Source: Phycomyces nitens
Lineage: Eukaryota > Mucoromycota > Mucoromycetes > Mucorales > Phycomycetaceae
Assembly (NCBI GenBank): GCA_022702545.1
Contig: JAHRBC010000007.1
Coordinates: 1,240,001-1,304,000, forward strand
Direction: 5' to 3'
Length of the DNA stretch: 64,000 nucleotides
The position numbers and the translations under genes were made by a program. Every line of letters begins with the position of its first letter. Position 1 is the first letter of the stretch. The notes under the pieces are model-generated. The model was not told where the DNA came from, made no database searches, and saw only the letters and a list, made by a program, of their open reading frames with translations. Of this stretch, positions 36,787 to 49,332 are shown in pieces.

Positions 36787-39700
36787 TTACAAAGGAGGGT
36801 CTTGTTTGAACGAAAACAGACTATCGTGTGATAATCGCTCGTCAGCATGCTCTTTGAGAATCGGTAGGGTCGACAGCAGGTTATTGGAATCGTGTGGGTG
36901 GTGAAGGGATGGAGGCGTATCCATGCTCGTCTCGCTCTCTCTTCTGCCCTCTACAGAATGGTGACCAATGTTGCTATCTGTCACAGTCAGGGTTAGCTGT
37001 GCCTGAGATGTAAAGTAGGTACGACTGGTGATATACGAACAGCGTCTGGATCTCGGTTTCTGAACATTCTTTTGGTTAAACCAATCACACCATTGTTCAA
37101 GTGCCTGTTTATCGGATACTTGGATCAAGACGTCACATAGACCATCTCCATGCACTTTTAGTATAAATGCTTCTGGCGATAATGAAGCCGGGGAAGCATG
37201 AGAGTAGCTAAATACTCTTCCCTTGTTAGACCTCTCCTACCAAAAGAAAGATGCAATCAATGACATGTACTCCATGTTATTTTCAACTTACAGAGATCCA
37301 CGAAAAGTACCCATGGCTAGGAAACAGGATAATGTTCTTCATATCCCAGGCCGCTAAGAATGGAAGATATCGAAACACATGCTGGATTGGCATACGGGCC
37401 TTGTAGAATTGAAACAGTTTATTTAAAGGCCTCAATACTGAAAAAAATAAAATAAAAAAAATAAAGCATCGTTATCCTTACCTCATGAGCCTCAAGTTGG
37501 AATCCTTTGGATCCCAAGAGTGCCTCAATAGGTCCGTGTTGACGGTGCAAGACAGGCCGCTGCTTCCTGTTCTGAGGTTGTGAAAACTCTCCTTCGATTG
37601 GCATATCTCCATTAGCAACCTGGTCAAGTGTAAGCAGATCACTAGTATAATGCTCCATTGGGCCTTCGTCAGCCTTGTGAAAGTCCATGCAGTCCTGGGA
37701 CGGCGGAGGTCTCTGGCGCCCCGTAAGATCCGATGCCTTTCCATTTGCCTGGGTGTTTACGCTTGCTCTCGAAAAGAACTTTAGAAGTTTGGGAATAAAC
37801 AAGGCAAAAAGCGAAAACGTACTGGCCCAGACAATCATGGTGGCTGTCAGGTAATGGCGAGCGAAATAATCGGTGGCTGGCATATAATAGATAATAAACC
37901 CAATCAATGCCGAAAAAAAGATGTTGCTATATATTTGTTTGAGATTCTTGTGGATTTCCACTTTAAATAGTCAGGACACACTTACTAGACCGAGATTCCA
38001 ATCTGCTTGTATTCACTATATTTTGAATACTTGCGTCCAACAGACCTGGTCTTGATTGCCAAAAAGGTTGCAAATCCAAGCTGTCCAGCAGCAAAACATG
38101 CCAGTAGCCACACAAAGGTAGGATGTGTTTTTCCATGGTAAGAGCACCCAACAAAATAAGAATCTGTAGACACAGGGATCTTGACGGCCTGTATGTCTGA
38201 AAATCCCAGCCAGCTAATAAGCAATACCTAATGATCCAATTAAAAAAAAAGAAATGGATCAGCAAGGCACCGCATCACAACCGTCTTGGCGTACTCACAG
38301 CATCTACTAGAAGAATTCCTCCAGAGACCTTGAGGAGCTGGAGATCTGTTACGACTGTCCGGGTAATAAATATATTGTTAAATATACGGTAAACGCGGTA
38401 GTTTTTAGCAATAAGATTCCTAAAGAGTTTGCAAGGATTAGACAGCTGAATAATTGGCTTGGTTGGTTATTACCCTAGAATGAGAGAGTATCCCAGGTGA
38501 AATGTGATTGGAATCACAATACAGTCCACTCGTGTGCGATATCCCAAAAAGAAGAATACAGATATATAGGCTAGAATAAAACCAACTAGTTCTAAAACAC
38601 AAAACAGAGGACTATACAAGCAACGGCATGGTTTATTACCTGAAAATACCTAATGGAATCCCCGACTTACCTTGACGCTTTAAAGACCTCTCGTTTGCGA
38701 TAGACAATTACTAGCAGAATGGTAACCAGTGCAACTAGTGTACCGATTGATGATATTACAACAAGGATTATTGAGGTTGGGGAGGAATAGCCGGGGTTAA
38801 TATAGGTACGTGGAGGCACACCCGTGGGTACCTACTAAGAGTGGGTTAAGAGGTATATATATAAATATATATACATGAGTATATGTGTATTAACATTGTT
38901 AAAATAGGAGATTGTCAAAGGTGAGTATCTGTTGCAGGTTTACATTTTATTTTATTTTTTTAAAAAGAAAACCATTACCTTTGTTGTCCCGTCATGATAG
39001 ATAGGCGCCAGTGTCAGGTTAAGTTTGCCTGCCAAGATGTTTCCAATATCGACTATTGATCCATTCTGGAGATTATATATACGGAAATTTCTGTAATTAT
39101 TGCTTGGATTAGTAATAATTCCAACCCACCAGGCTTGAATAGATGTACCCAACCGCCATGTCTCCATTCTGATCCAGCAATACAGGGCCTTGAGGACCAA
39201 GGAAACTGACATTAAATGCAGAGGGAGTCAAGTACTGGCCCAATTGACCTAGTGCTAGCTGTGTAAGGGCTGCTGTAGAGTCGGTGGAGTTGTGAATGGC
39301 ATGGTTAAACCCCTGTGCCATTGTCATCATACAAGAATAGGCTAGTCTAAACAAGAGTAATAAATTAGAGAAATAAGCCTGTATTTCCTGGTCTCCATCT
39401 GTTGTTTACCCTTCATTGCTGATGATGTCTGTTTGTCCACCAAAAGGATAACTATTTCAAAGATACTCAACTTTAGCACATTTAATATTAACAACTGCTT
39501 ACATTTTTGGGTCCAGTCTTGACCACTTGTCCATAAATTCATCAAAGGGAGGATAGCCTGTAAGACCCATACGAGACTTGAACATAAACACTCCCCCTGA
39601 GAACGTTGTATTGAAATCAATGGGCCTAATATATGTCGTGACACGTGCGGCGTATTCTGCTGGATCTACTGCCTGGCTTGTTTTCTGATTGAGACCTGTC

Positions 39701-40867
39701 AGACCTGCATAGCGCACCACAGTCTGGATACTATCGGGGGCACGAATACGTTGGGCAATTACTCGGTTAAAGCGGTCGATTGCTTCTATCAGAGGAGCAG
39801 ATGTCTCTCCAAACATCAGCCAGACACTGGAATCATTAATGTAGCCCGAATTTGCTGCGACGGTCAAGGCAGTCGTGAGGGCTTTTCCTTCGGCCGCGAT
39901 AATTATTATCCGAGCTTCAGATTGCATAAGAGTATCGATTGAGTGCTGTATATCACTGGTTGGACCATCTTCGTAAAATGACTGGTATGTCTTTACAGTG
40001 ATGCCGCGCATCCGAGCCTTCATGATTGTGTTTTCAGACACTTGCAAAAAAAACAAAAAACAAAATTAGCAGGTCAACCAACAGGTTATGAATAATCTTA
40101 CATTGCTGGCCAAAGTCATCGCTTGAATAGAGTATACCGATGGTTGGCCACCCTTGACTGGTGATGAATGACAGGGCAGCGTCCACATATAAAAGATCGG
40201 TTGGAATGGTTCGAAAAAAGTAGCCGTATTGGGTCTTGTCTGATAAGGATGCTTCAAGCCCAATAAAGTCAATAAAATCAATAATACTCTGGTGTCAAAC
40301 AATTATCCATACGTACTGGCGACGGCAGAAAAGGAGCATTGAGGGATCTGGAGGGTGCTTGTCATCAGGGCTGAAAGAGATGTCCAGGACGATGAGATAT
40401 CACCGATTAGGCCAATGACACCTTCTTGGATAAGAGACACGGCTGAAAATACGGCCTGGGTTATGGCTGCCTGGCCTTCGACTTCTTTAGGATACGAATC
40501 CTTTTCAACCAGGGTTATGTATGCACCCGGGATGAGCTGCCGTACATTGATTTCAGTGGCGGCCATTCGTATAGCAGATGCACCACTTTATATGGTGTGA
40601 GTGACGAGGGGCTGTATGTGGATTGTATTACCTTAGGGTGATTTGCATGGTTGAATTATTGTCTGTCTGGTGAAAGGGCAAGAGAACACCCACTCTGAGT
40701 TCTGTTAGGTTGGTTGTTACAAAAGGGGATACGAATGTAGATCCATTGCGATGGCTGACAACAAAGGTAAAGTTGTTTGATGCGTCGTATTGAAGGTAGC
40801 TAGAATGTGTCTTTGCATTGGGGGTCTGGGTTGAATGGCCGTGGCCAAATGCAGGATTAATAAGCAT
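36787..40867 (-). CDS. Class C G-protein-coupled receptor (GABA-B/mGlu-like) with long cytoplasmic tail
   Basis: Fourteen exons (minus): 40867-40632, 40585-40317, 40251-40102, 40040-39503, 39451-39410, 39346-39149, 39090-38979, 38831-38671, 38611-38474, 38419-38299, 38227-37986, 37926-37482, 37399-37292, 37236-36787; 1069 aa. Residues ~50-530 are a Venus-flytrap (ANF-receptor) ligand domain: ELRVGVLLPFHQTDN, GLIGDISSSWTSLSA, WPTIGILYSSDDFGQQ, and DQNGDMAVGNFRIYNLQNG at its end. TM1 is at ~533-558, followed by the class C motif FKASSPLFCVLELVGFILAY, and seven helices run to ~795. No obvious Cys-rich domain is present, as in GABA-B receptors. The ~270-aa tail includes a region ending QALEQWCDWFNQ that resembles a PH-like fold. 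The ligand is unknown. The ATG lacks a full signal peptide; see findings. Confidence 0.9.
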
Positions 40868-41676
40868 GAAAAGAAGAAAAGAGAAAGAAAAGAGGTATAT
40901 CAGATAAACAAATGAATATAACGCTATTTATGTTGATATTTATTATTAAATATAATAGATTTAGGCTTGTAACAAATATATATTTAAAAAAGGTGTACTA
41001 AACACCAGACTCGTGAAGAAAAAGGAGGCCAAGTGCACAAAAAGGTGTTTTGATACTTGGGAAATGAATATATGAAAAGATAGATAGAGAGAAAGAGAGA
41101 GAGAAAGAAAGAAAGAAAGAAAGAAGAGTGAAAGAGGAGGGGTCAAAAGGGAGCCATTGAGTGAGAGTTGGAAGACCAAGGGACAAAAGGAGCAAGTATT
41201 AGAGGGGCTCTGTAGAAGGGGAATTCACACTAGAACTCAAACCTCTGTTCAAAAGGAGGGGGCTAGATAATCATTAGCACCCATATAAAATAATGCAGTC
41301 TTGATTAAATAGAGACTCAGAATAAAAAGATATTCTTATTTATTTTTATTTTACAGAGTAAATGAATGAAGATAATTGACATGTTTGCTAGCAGGAAAGA
41401 ATGGGGGGAATATATGTAAAAGATGGTAATAATTACTGGCAGTGAGAATGTAACAAAAAATAAAAAATAAAAAACATAGACGGTATGGCAGTTATAAAGG
41501 GTAAGAGATAGAGAGTACGACTCGCAGACTATTTTGGAATTGCATAGATATTATGTAAAGAGGGTATGTTGCTGCTACTTTGACATACATAATGTCAAAA
41601 GTATCAATCCAAGCGATATTTTTTTTTTGATATAATCTTTTTTTTTTACCCCGCATTTTGTTGGTGTACCCAAGGA
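40868..41676. other. Intergenic; GPCR 5' region
   Basis: A GA/CT-rich tract (41088-41130, GAAA repeats) likely forms the pyrimidine-rich GPCR leader on minus. No ATG on the minus strand is usable upstream of the annotated start within about 280 bp. T-rich runs at 41622-41648 precede the Ecl1-like gene terminus. Confidence 0.5.
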
Positions 41677-42055
41677 TTATTGGGTTTGCTGCAGAAACTG
41701 AAGGGTAGATTTGTTGTGAAGATAGGGAGATGGGATGGTGACCGAGTGTGCAGGAGATGGTCGGGACGAAGAGTGTGGTGAATTAAAGGACGAGGAAAGG
41801 GATGGCGCATCTGTAGAACTCAAGGACGCCAAAGGAGTATTTTGACAGGAGCCATGTGGACGTGGAAAGTGAGTGAATTCTGGATAAGTGTATCCTAGTA
41901 AAGGGTGATTGCGAAGTGCGTCTTTTCGTAGGCAATTCTCTCCACAATATAGAGAGTCCTATTGAACATTAGACAGGAATGGTATTATGATGAGCACTTA
42001 CAGAGAATGGACTGATGGCATTATCACAGTAAGTACACCAATTGAGGTCGCTCAT
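41677..42055 (-). CDS. Ecl1-like small zinc-binding protein (copy A)
   Basis: Exons 42055-42002 and 41958-41677 (43-bp intron) encode 111 aa. The N-terminus MSDLNWCTYCDNAISPFSDS, then LYCGENCLRKDALRNHPLLGY, supplies a C-x2-C...C-x3-C set typical of the Ecl1/Ecl2/Ecl3 family, linked to lifespan and stress in fission yeast (assignment from memory). The rest is Ser/Pro-rich and disordered. It shares sequence and the exact intron position with the gene at 50042-50463, so the two are paralogues. Confidence 0.72.
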
Positions 42056-43146
42056 ACTCAGATCATCGAACTCTTGGGGAAAAGACTGGAAGAAAGAAGA
42101 GAGAGGTGACTGATATAGAAAACAGAAAATATAGAAACAAAAGAGGAAAGGAAAAAGAAGGGGGGGAAATCAGCGCGCCATTTCTCACTCTAATCCTTAC
42201 ACTTCTCCACAAAGTCACAAAAGAGACCCGTCAAATACCCTCCCTCCCCCCTCTTTCTATTATATATATTTTTAGCTTTTTTTTGTAGAATATCCAATTG
42301 TTCATTAGTAACTTTGTCATGGCCCTTTACTTTTTTGCTTCAAAGGGAAAAATGTGGATTTTATACAGGTCTACTAGCGCTGAATTATATATGTGTTTTG
42401 TTGACCATGACATATGTGCAGTTTCACCAGAGTACTTCTGGTGTGGTACACAGAATGAGACGGAGGAACAGAGAGCACAAGTCGATCTGGTCAGTGAGGC
42501 CCAACCCACAGGCATTTTTTATTTATATAAATTCACAGCGGTTGATTGGGTGAACTCTATTTAGGTATGGTGCTATCTATAGTTTCCTTTATAAAAAGAA
42601 ACTGGCTAGAGATCGGAAAAATAAACCAATACGGACAGAGTGTCTATTGGTGTGATATTCAGAACAAGAAGTAAAGAAGAAAATAAAATAGCTTGAAAGT
42701 CTAGTAGTTTCTTGGCCAAGAAAGCTTGGACGACTGGCTATTTTTATTTATTTATCTATTTATTTATATTTAGAGTATTGACGTCTATTCGATGGCAGCC
42801 AATACACATTTTTACATACATAGTAGGCGAGTGGGGGAGGGAAAAAAAATAAGAGTTATCCGGGATTCGGCACAAGAGTGGGGTAAAATATTTGTATGTT
42901 GTATTTAGTAATATTGTGATTCCAGTCTGTATACAAATACAAATATTTGTCGGCTTCTCACCGTCAGTTGTTTCCGCCATTGGGAATAAGAGTGGGAAAA
43001 GGTGGTTGTGAAAGGGTATATTGGATACAAGCCAAGTGTATAATGGGCTCTTTTAGCCAAATACTATAGTTAAATAGAGGTTGCGATAATGCAACATTAG
43101 TCATTAGAAATATGGAATTGTTTATTTATTTATTTGTTTGTTTGCT

Positions 43147-43177
<31 letters not shown>

Positions 43178-44109
43178 ATGTGTTCCCTTGAAACAAACCG
43201 TACTTTGCAGAACGCAATTTTAAATGAGATGAAAAAACCACGCTCGCAAAGAAGCATCTCTTTAACCGTAACACAATCACACACAAATCCAAAGTCGAGA
43301 TGAAAACCACCAAACATAGATCCTCCAATCACTTTAAAGATGTGACGTTTACTGCATTGCTCATTACTTATTTATCCTCGCAAGGAACGGTTGTCATGGC
43401 AATAAATTTCTGGTGTAACATTAGCCACCTTTTCCTTTTCATCAACACCCCATTTCACCCGTGCACCATTCACTTCTGACCTCTTGGTTGGTGCACAGGG
43501 CAATCGCTGTTTGTCAATAATAGTTACCCTCCTGTCTGACTGGTACGTGCGTATTACGCGATTTATATTAAAAAAAAAAGAGTTGATGGTTTATTTGTTC
43601 TCGGCTCAAGACGGTAGCCAAAGCCTAAATATAAATAAGCAGTTATTTTCGCTAAAGAAAAGGTTTGGTTCGCTTATAAAACTCAATACTAGAACAATTG
43701 AGATGAAAAAAAAAAAGATACAAAATGTTTGAAATATGGGATTATTTGTAATTCTATAGTTGATATCTAAATAACACATTATATAATATATAAACAAGCC
43801 TTTAATACCCTCCAAGATCATTTTTTTTAATATACTACCCAAGATACAAGAGACCATCAAATAAGAGGGAAAAAAATTATAGAGATAGCGAGCTAAATTA
43901 CGCCCCCCCTTTTGCCTGTATACTCACGCACAGCTAAAATAAACTCCACAAATAATAGAGGGTATAATTTATTTCCCGTAATCCACAAGCTGATTTTCAG
44001 AAATCAAGGGGGTACCTGGTGCGGTATAGCGTTTGCAATCTCCCACTTGACACTGCTGAATGATCTGCTTTACGGTGTCCGGTCCGGCACCCTGTTACTA
44101 TGTACAGTC
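42056..44109. other. Intergenic
   Basis: No gene recognised. A long (TA)n run at 43149-43175 and T- and TATT-rich tracts. The 88-codon plus-strand frame at 42298-42564 has no family features. Confidence 0.5.
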
Positions 44110-44774
44110 GTTCTAATGCCAAACAAAGGGTTTTTTCTTTTTTTTTAAAAAAAAAACGGCTAATAAATTTTCCAAATAGGCAGTTCCTTTTCTTTCTCTA
44201 ATTAACATGAATAGTCACTTTTATTATGAAAATGATGCTTTTGAATCGATCGAGGAGGTCAACCCATTCCACTTTGCTTTTTCTAATCCCAAAAGAAAAG
44301 CACAAGTTCAAACCAAAGAAGGCAGCTTCAAAAGGTACTATCACTGGTCATTTTATAAAGGTTTCTTGAAAAAAACCATGGATGAAATTAATAGTTTTCC
44401 TGAACTAGAGGGCTATTATATCTTTATGGATACTCCACCTATTCATACACTCGATCATATTGACGAATTGATAGGTGCAAGAGGGTGCAAGAGTATCTAC
44501 CTCCCTTAATCTCCTGAGCTTAATCTAATAGAGCAGTTTTGGGCAATTGTCAAAAATAAGGTCAAGCGTAGCTCATTCAAAGTTATTGAGGATTTGGCTG
44601 TTCGGAATACTGAAGCTTGTAACTATGTTCCTCCTAAGCACCCGGGCGCATTTGTTCAGCACCACGTCAATTGTTTTGTTAAAGTGCTTACACGGAGAGC
44701 CACTTTGAATATTACCAATTTCAAATAAATAGTAATATTTTTATAGACATAAAAACTGCCCTTTGGAATTGAAC
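44110..44774 (+). mobile_element. Tc1/mariner-like element, internally deleted, with terminal inverted repeats
   Basis: The 5' end GTTCTAATGCCAAACAAAGGG (44110-44130) and 3' end (44755-44774, reverse complement GTTCAATTCCAAAGGGCAGT) form imperfect inverted repeats. The ORF from 44207 reads MNSHFYYENDAFESIEEVNP, then YYIFMDTPPIHTLDHIDEL (DDE second Asp region). After an in-frame TAA at 44507-44509 comes SPELNLIEQFWAIVKNKVKR (catalytic Glu). The helix-turn-helix and first Asp are missing, so this 665-bp copy is a dead deletion derivative. Confidence 0.75.
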
Positions 44775-45888
44775 CCGTTTAATTATCCTTTTAATGGTAG
44801 GCAAAACATATTGTGTAAAACAAAAATACTTTTTTTCCCCTCATATACAATAATGTTCCAAGATATATAGCTTGCTTGTCGCTAAGAGAGTCTGTCCCTG
44901 GCAGTGTTTTAATTAGTAAAGCTGTCCTAACCGAAAGCGAATTTTTGACCCAACAAAAGTCGTGTTGACCCGAAATCACTGATTTCAACATAGTTCTCAA
45001 AACCATGACAACCCACAAAAAAACAAAACGAATAAGCTTTCCAGAAAAAACAAAAAGTTTATTCATTTTACATGTAAAACCATCGTGTTTAATCAAAATC
45101 ATACGTATAATTCTCATTCAAAAAATACATGTTCTGGTACTTTTGCTTTCGTTTCCCGTAACACTTTAAGTTTGTTCGAGTGATAGTCGCTAATGCAACC
45201 TTAAATAAGAAAATGGTTAGTATACGCTATATACATCCCCTTTTTTTTATTTGCATTATGATAACCTTTAAATAGCTTATGCGACAAAAAAAAAGAAGCA
45301 GCAGCAGCAGGGTGTAGTTTTAAGGCAAATAAGAGTTTGGCGATTGCAAATGATTCCGTCTCTGCCCAGAATCAACAACCACAGTTCCATGCCGCATAGG
45401 AGCATCTTTAATCAGTATAGACCATGGTCGCTAAAAGCGTGGGGCTAAACCATTACCCCAAACGAAGAAGTCTTGGTACCATGAAAGAGTGGCAAAAAAT
45501 GCGTTTGAATGCACCATTCTAGGAGAATAAAAAGTCAGGGTGATTCTTGGTACACATCCTACATCAGAAAATTAAAAAAAATGGTATCCATGTGAAATAG
45601 ATAAAAGATACTATCATATTGCGACACCACTTGCTCTGTTTCCTCTTGATAAAAGTTTCTGTTTACTAGAATATTTGGTGATCAAATAAGCTTGGCGTAT
45701 CCGAGTAATGATGTGCTAGTTGTTTAAACCCTGTATAAAGGAAATGAATCTATGATCTTGAAAGACAATTTACTCTTCTAATAAAAATTTGCTCAAAGTT
45801 CTAATTTCTTCCCAATTATGCAGTATGGAGCTATCCATTCTATTACAAGGAACTGAACAATATATATACATATATAAAAGCTTTTAAT
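44775..45888. other. Intergenic
   Basis: AT-rich DNA with a short CAG tract at 45299-45309. No gene seen. Confidence 0.4.
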
Positions 45889-47450
45889 TCATTGGCTTTC
45901 CAATTTTGAAAGAGGCTGCCATACTGGGCGCAACCAACTAGAAAAGTCGTCTTCTTTCACTTTACGTGTGAAGCTATCCATCTTGTTGTGCTTCTTTACC
46001 ATTGCAGCCTCAAACTTATTATGGCTGTCAATGCAGATAATTCTCAGCATACTACACCCATCTACCAACTTTCTCATATCTGTGCTGAAGGAGGAGAGTC
46101 TTGGGAACTGGAACCTATTTATTTCAACAATTTGATAAAGTCCATTGTCAGCAAGAGAAGTCTGAAAAAGTTCAGCTTGAAGGCCTTGAAAAACGAGTGT
46201 TAACAAAAGATATTTGTAACTGGCTTATTTGTTTTACCTTGAATCAGAAGAAGGGCCAGCTCTACTGAAATATCTCCGGTTGCTTTGATAAAGTTGTTCA
46301 ATTGAGCTTTGCCGTTTATGACCAACTTTGCTTTATCATGGAAATATTTGGCCTCAGTAGGCAATTTTCCAAATTCAGCATTTGCAAGATCATTATTGCT
46401 GGTTGTCATTCCGTATACAATTCTCAGGTCCATTTTTCTATTTGTCTTTTCAGGACCCAAAGAAATTGTATCACCCCTAACATAATTGAATCAGCAAGTA
46501 ATTTGTAAATGTTTTGTGATCATGTAGTTACCAATTAGTGATAAGTCGAGAACCACAGAATGTGGCCTCAACAATGGGGTACCAGAACTTGATAATCATG
46601 CTGTTTTCTGAAAAGCGTTCAGGAGCTTCGAGAGACAAGTTTTCAGAATAGCGCAAGTGTTGTTCCAGCCTAAATACATATCTTAACTAAGATGTATATC
46701 ATATACATATATAAAGAAACATACACATGACTAACTATCTCGATGACCGGATACTCATCATTTGTCGCTGACTCTAGTATTGAATATGCCTTCTTAAGAA
46801 GGAATATCCAGTCTTTCTTTTTGGTTACATGCCTATAGGATTTTTATTGATTTTAATTGTGGATCAATAGTAATTTTTCATCTTTTGCTTGCAAACCTTC
46901 TTCATGAAACCATCTTTCGAAAAACTGCCTTTTGAGATGTGTATACTGGTAAGGGTCAGAAACACACTTGAGAATAGTTTCTTGTTGCCCTTTTGGGTTG
47001 GTATCTGTCAAATCAATAATGCTGTTTAAACCGCAACCGTTGATTAAGGAAGAGTTAGAGAGGGAAAAAATATCAAGTTAATAGAAACTTTACGTAATGA
47101 AATGTTGGACACGGCAAGTGCGATTAAATCCTTCTCAGCTTGGTTTAAAGTGGCAGTACGAATAATAGAAACATATGGGCTGCTCTCATTGACCTAAACA
47201 GAGATAATATTAATTATCTTCTTATTTCATTGTCTTTCTCTACCTCCACTCGTCTACATGAGAACAAAGGATCTCCTGATAGAGCAGATCCTTAAAGTAT
47301 TTTTGCTCAATATAATTGTCACTCGCGTACTTGAATATTTATTTTTCAGCTTGATGTTCCTTTGACTTTCTGCTTCATTACGCATGGTAAAATTTCAGTA
47401 GGTCAAAGACGTCGTCCAATTCAAGGCACTAGAAAAGTATATTGTTAGTC
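45889..47450 (-). pseudogene. Decayed multi-exon gene of an unnamed, apparently lineage-specific family
   Basis: Reading minus, an exon chain is recognisable: LELDDVFDLLKFYHA (then stops), IEQKYFKDLLYQEILCSHVDEW, VNESSPYVSIIRTATLNQ, DLTDTNPKGQQETILKCV, KKAYSILESATNDEYPVIEI, HLRYSENLSLEAPERFSENS, KFWYPIVEATFCGSRLITNW, RKMDLRIVYGMTTSNNDL, FHDKAKLVINGKAQL, and the final GLQAELFQTSLADNGLYQIV...FPRLSS block ending at 45889. The downstream (3') exons 46700-45889 splice cleanly. The upstream ones need frameshifts and contain stops (e.g. near 47340-47390). I recall similar multicopy proteins in Mucorales, without known function. No catalytic motif seen. Confidence 0.5.
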
Positions 47451-48950
47451 ATATAACAAGCTCTGTGCTGGTCAGACACATTTGTCTTTACCAAATAACT
47501 AGAGATTATTGTTCTTTCAGCCCACAACTTGGCATCAGTAGCTTTGCTCTGATCAGCTATTCCAACCACAGTCTTAAGAAACTCGTCTTTAGCAGTCGAA
47601 ATTTTTAGCCACCCTTTACCAAAAAAAAAAAGAAAACAGGTATACAGTTAAATCAACACAACGGAAAGCAGGCCACGGACTATATGAATTGCCAAGAATA
47701 GTGCAAGGCACAAGTCAACACATAATTTAGGTGTGTTTCAATCAATTTTTGGTATATGGGAACCAAAGTAAAAAAGAGATGGTTGTCATGAGCAGTAACA
47801 AGACGGTTCATAACTTGATTCTAAATGTAGATTGTGATTCGTAAAGAGTTAAAGTGATTGACAACCAAATTCTTACAATTGATTAATGCGTAATCTTGTG
47901 ACTCGCTTTATGCTGTGTCGATTTACTGGTTCCGATAGTTTAAGTCACTCCTCTGTCCACTCTTAGTCCTTTTTTTATTTTTTTATGATGTCTGATAATA
48001 CAAGGTGTTCTTTAACCTTCAACTTAATGACAGAGGAATAGTCTTACAGCTACCATGTTGCTCTGTGGGAAGTACTGTCTTTATTCTATCTGGATGGGCC
48101 CTTTGTGATACTTGTCTTTTGATTCTTTGAAAGATGATTATTGCGTTCGTTGTTGCTTTGGAGTTTGGTAAAACTGATTATGCGAATAAAAAGTGTCAAT
48201 GGATCAGTAAAAGAATGTCTTGTCAAGTTGGGACCACTAATCATGAACAACTGGCTTAAAGTACCTCTTTTGTGATTTAGTAATAAAATCATCATAAGTA
48301 AAGCTGTAAATCTCTTTGATCTGATCATGGATTATGTTTGATTTCATGTTTATTTCCAAGAACTAAATGACAAGGAAATTTGGTTTATTAGTTTTTGAGA
48401 GAGGATGTTTTAGCGGAGCCAATATACGGTATGATACTTGAGTTGGTTACTGACACTTGTACAAATGTATATATATCAACAAATGAATTCTCTTCATTCG
48501 AATTCATAGAGTGTATGCAATAGTAAACTGCGTCTTTTTGCTCAATATCCCGTAGTACAATAATGTATATCTTAAGAGTAGCCGAGGCATATAATGGAAT
48601 AAGAGCTCCTGATCTCTTGAACATGAGTCGCCATTCTGTGAACATGTTTAAATGTTTTTGGAGCCTATCCAATATACTTTATTTGCACCTCTTGAATGTC
48701 ATTATCCTATGCAAAAGAAAGTTGAGTGTATTTATTGAATACGCCATTTGGGATTGCCAAAAGCGCATACTGGGCCATTGAAATTCACGAATTGGATTCC
48801 TGACAAAAGCGTCAATTGGCACCTGAGACATTGTATTCCGGTCTTTGTCCTCCTTGAGTTTTCTGCCTATTTTTACGCTGTTTTCTTGGTTATTCGGCCT
48901 GCTAAGCGCCAGGGTTGTCAGTATTGAACAGCTTGATTGTATTAAAATAC
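47451..48950. other. Degenerate DNA with short minus-strand open stretches
   Basis: Minus-strand fragments such as VKIGRKLKEDKDRN near 48860 and WRLMFKRSGALIPLYA near 48620 may be eroded parts of the neighbouring transposon or family gene. None can be assembled. Confidence 0.35.
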
Positions 48951-49332
48951 TCAAACAAAAAAGCTTTTATTCACTCGAATATTTTTCAAGTCTTTCTGCT
49001 TTTCAGCTAGATTTATAAACCTTTGTCTATATTCGATCATTTCCTTGTATTTCACCGTACTATCTAATACGGTTAAAGTTAAGTGCAATAAGCTGACCTC
49101 CTCAATCAAATTCATAGCATCATTTCCTTGCTCATCAACTATCATACCTTGGCCAGTTTCATAATAAAAGTGACTAGTCATTTTAACTAGAGAAAGAAAT
49201 GAAGAAACCGCCCTTGAAGATCCAAAAACAAAAAAATGCGTCCATTGAAAAGATAAAAACCGCCTTTTTGGAAAATGTATTAGCCGCATTCTTTTTTTCA
49301 GGAAAAAAAAACCCGCCCTTTGACATTGGAAC
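48951..49332 (-). mobile_element. Second Tc1/mariner-like copy (5' part)
   Basis: On minus the segment begins with the inverted-repeat end GTTCCAATGTCAAAGGGCGG (49332-49313). It continues through a leader matching the 44.1-kb copy (GGCTAATACATTTTCCAAA versus GGCTAATAAATTTTCCAAA) and an ORF starting MTSHFYYETG...NLIEEVS versus MNSHFYYEN...SIEEVN. The 3' half was not found, so the copy is truncated or eroded. Confidence 0.65.

Noticed and set aside
38612..38670. Alternative acceptor near 38592 in the GPCR
   Set aside because: It breaks the frame; the acceptor at 38612 restores the SSPLFC motif expected before TM2.
39131..39160. Apparent frameshift in the GPCR ligand domain
   Set aside because: A canonical 58-bp intron (39091-39148) restores the family sequence across the site, so the gene is intact.
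42298..42564. 88-codon plus-strand frame near the Ecl1-like gene
   Set aside because: No recognisable domain, lies in AT-rich intergenic DNA, with competing frames.
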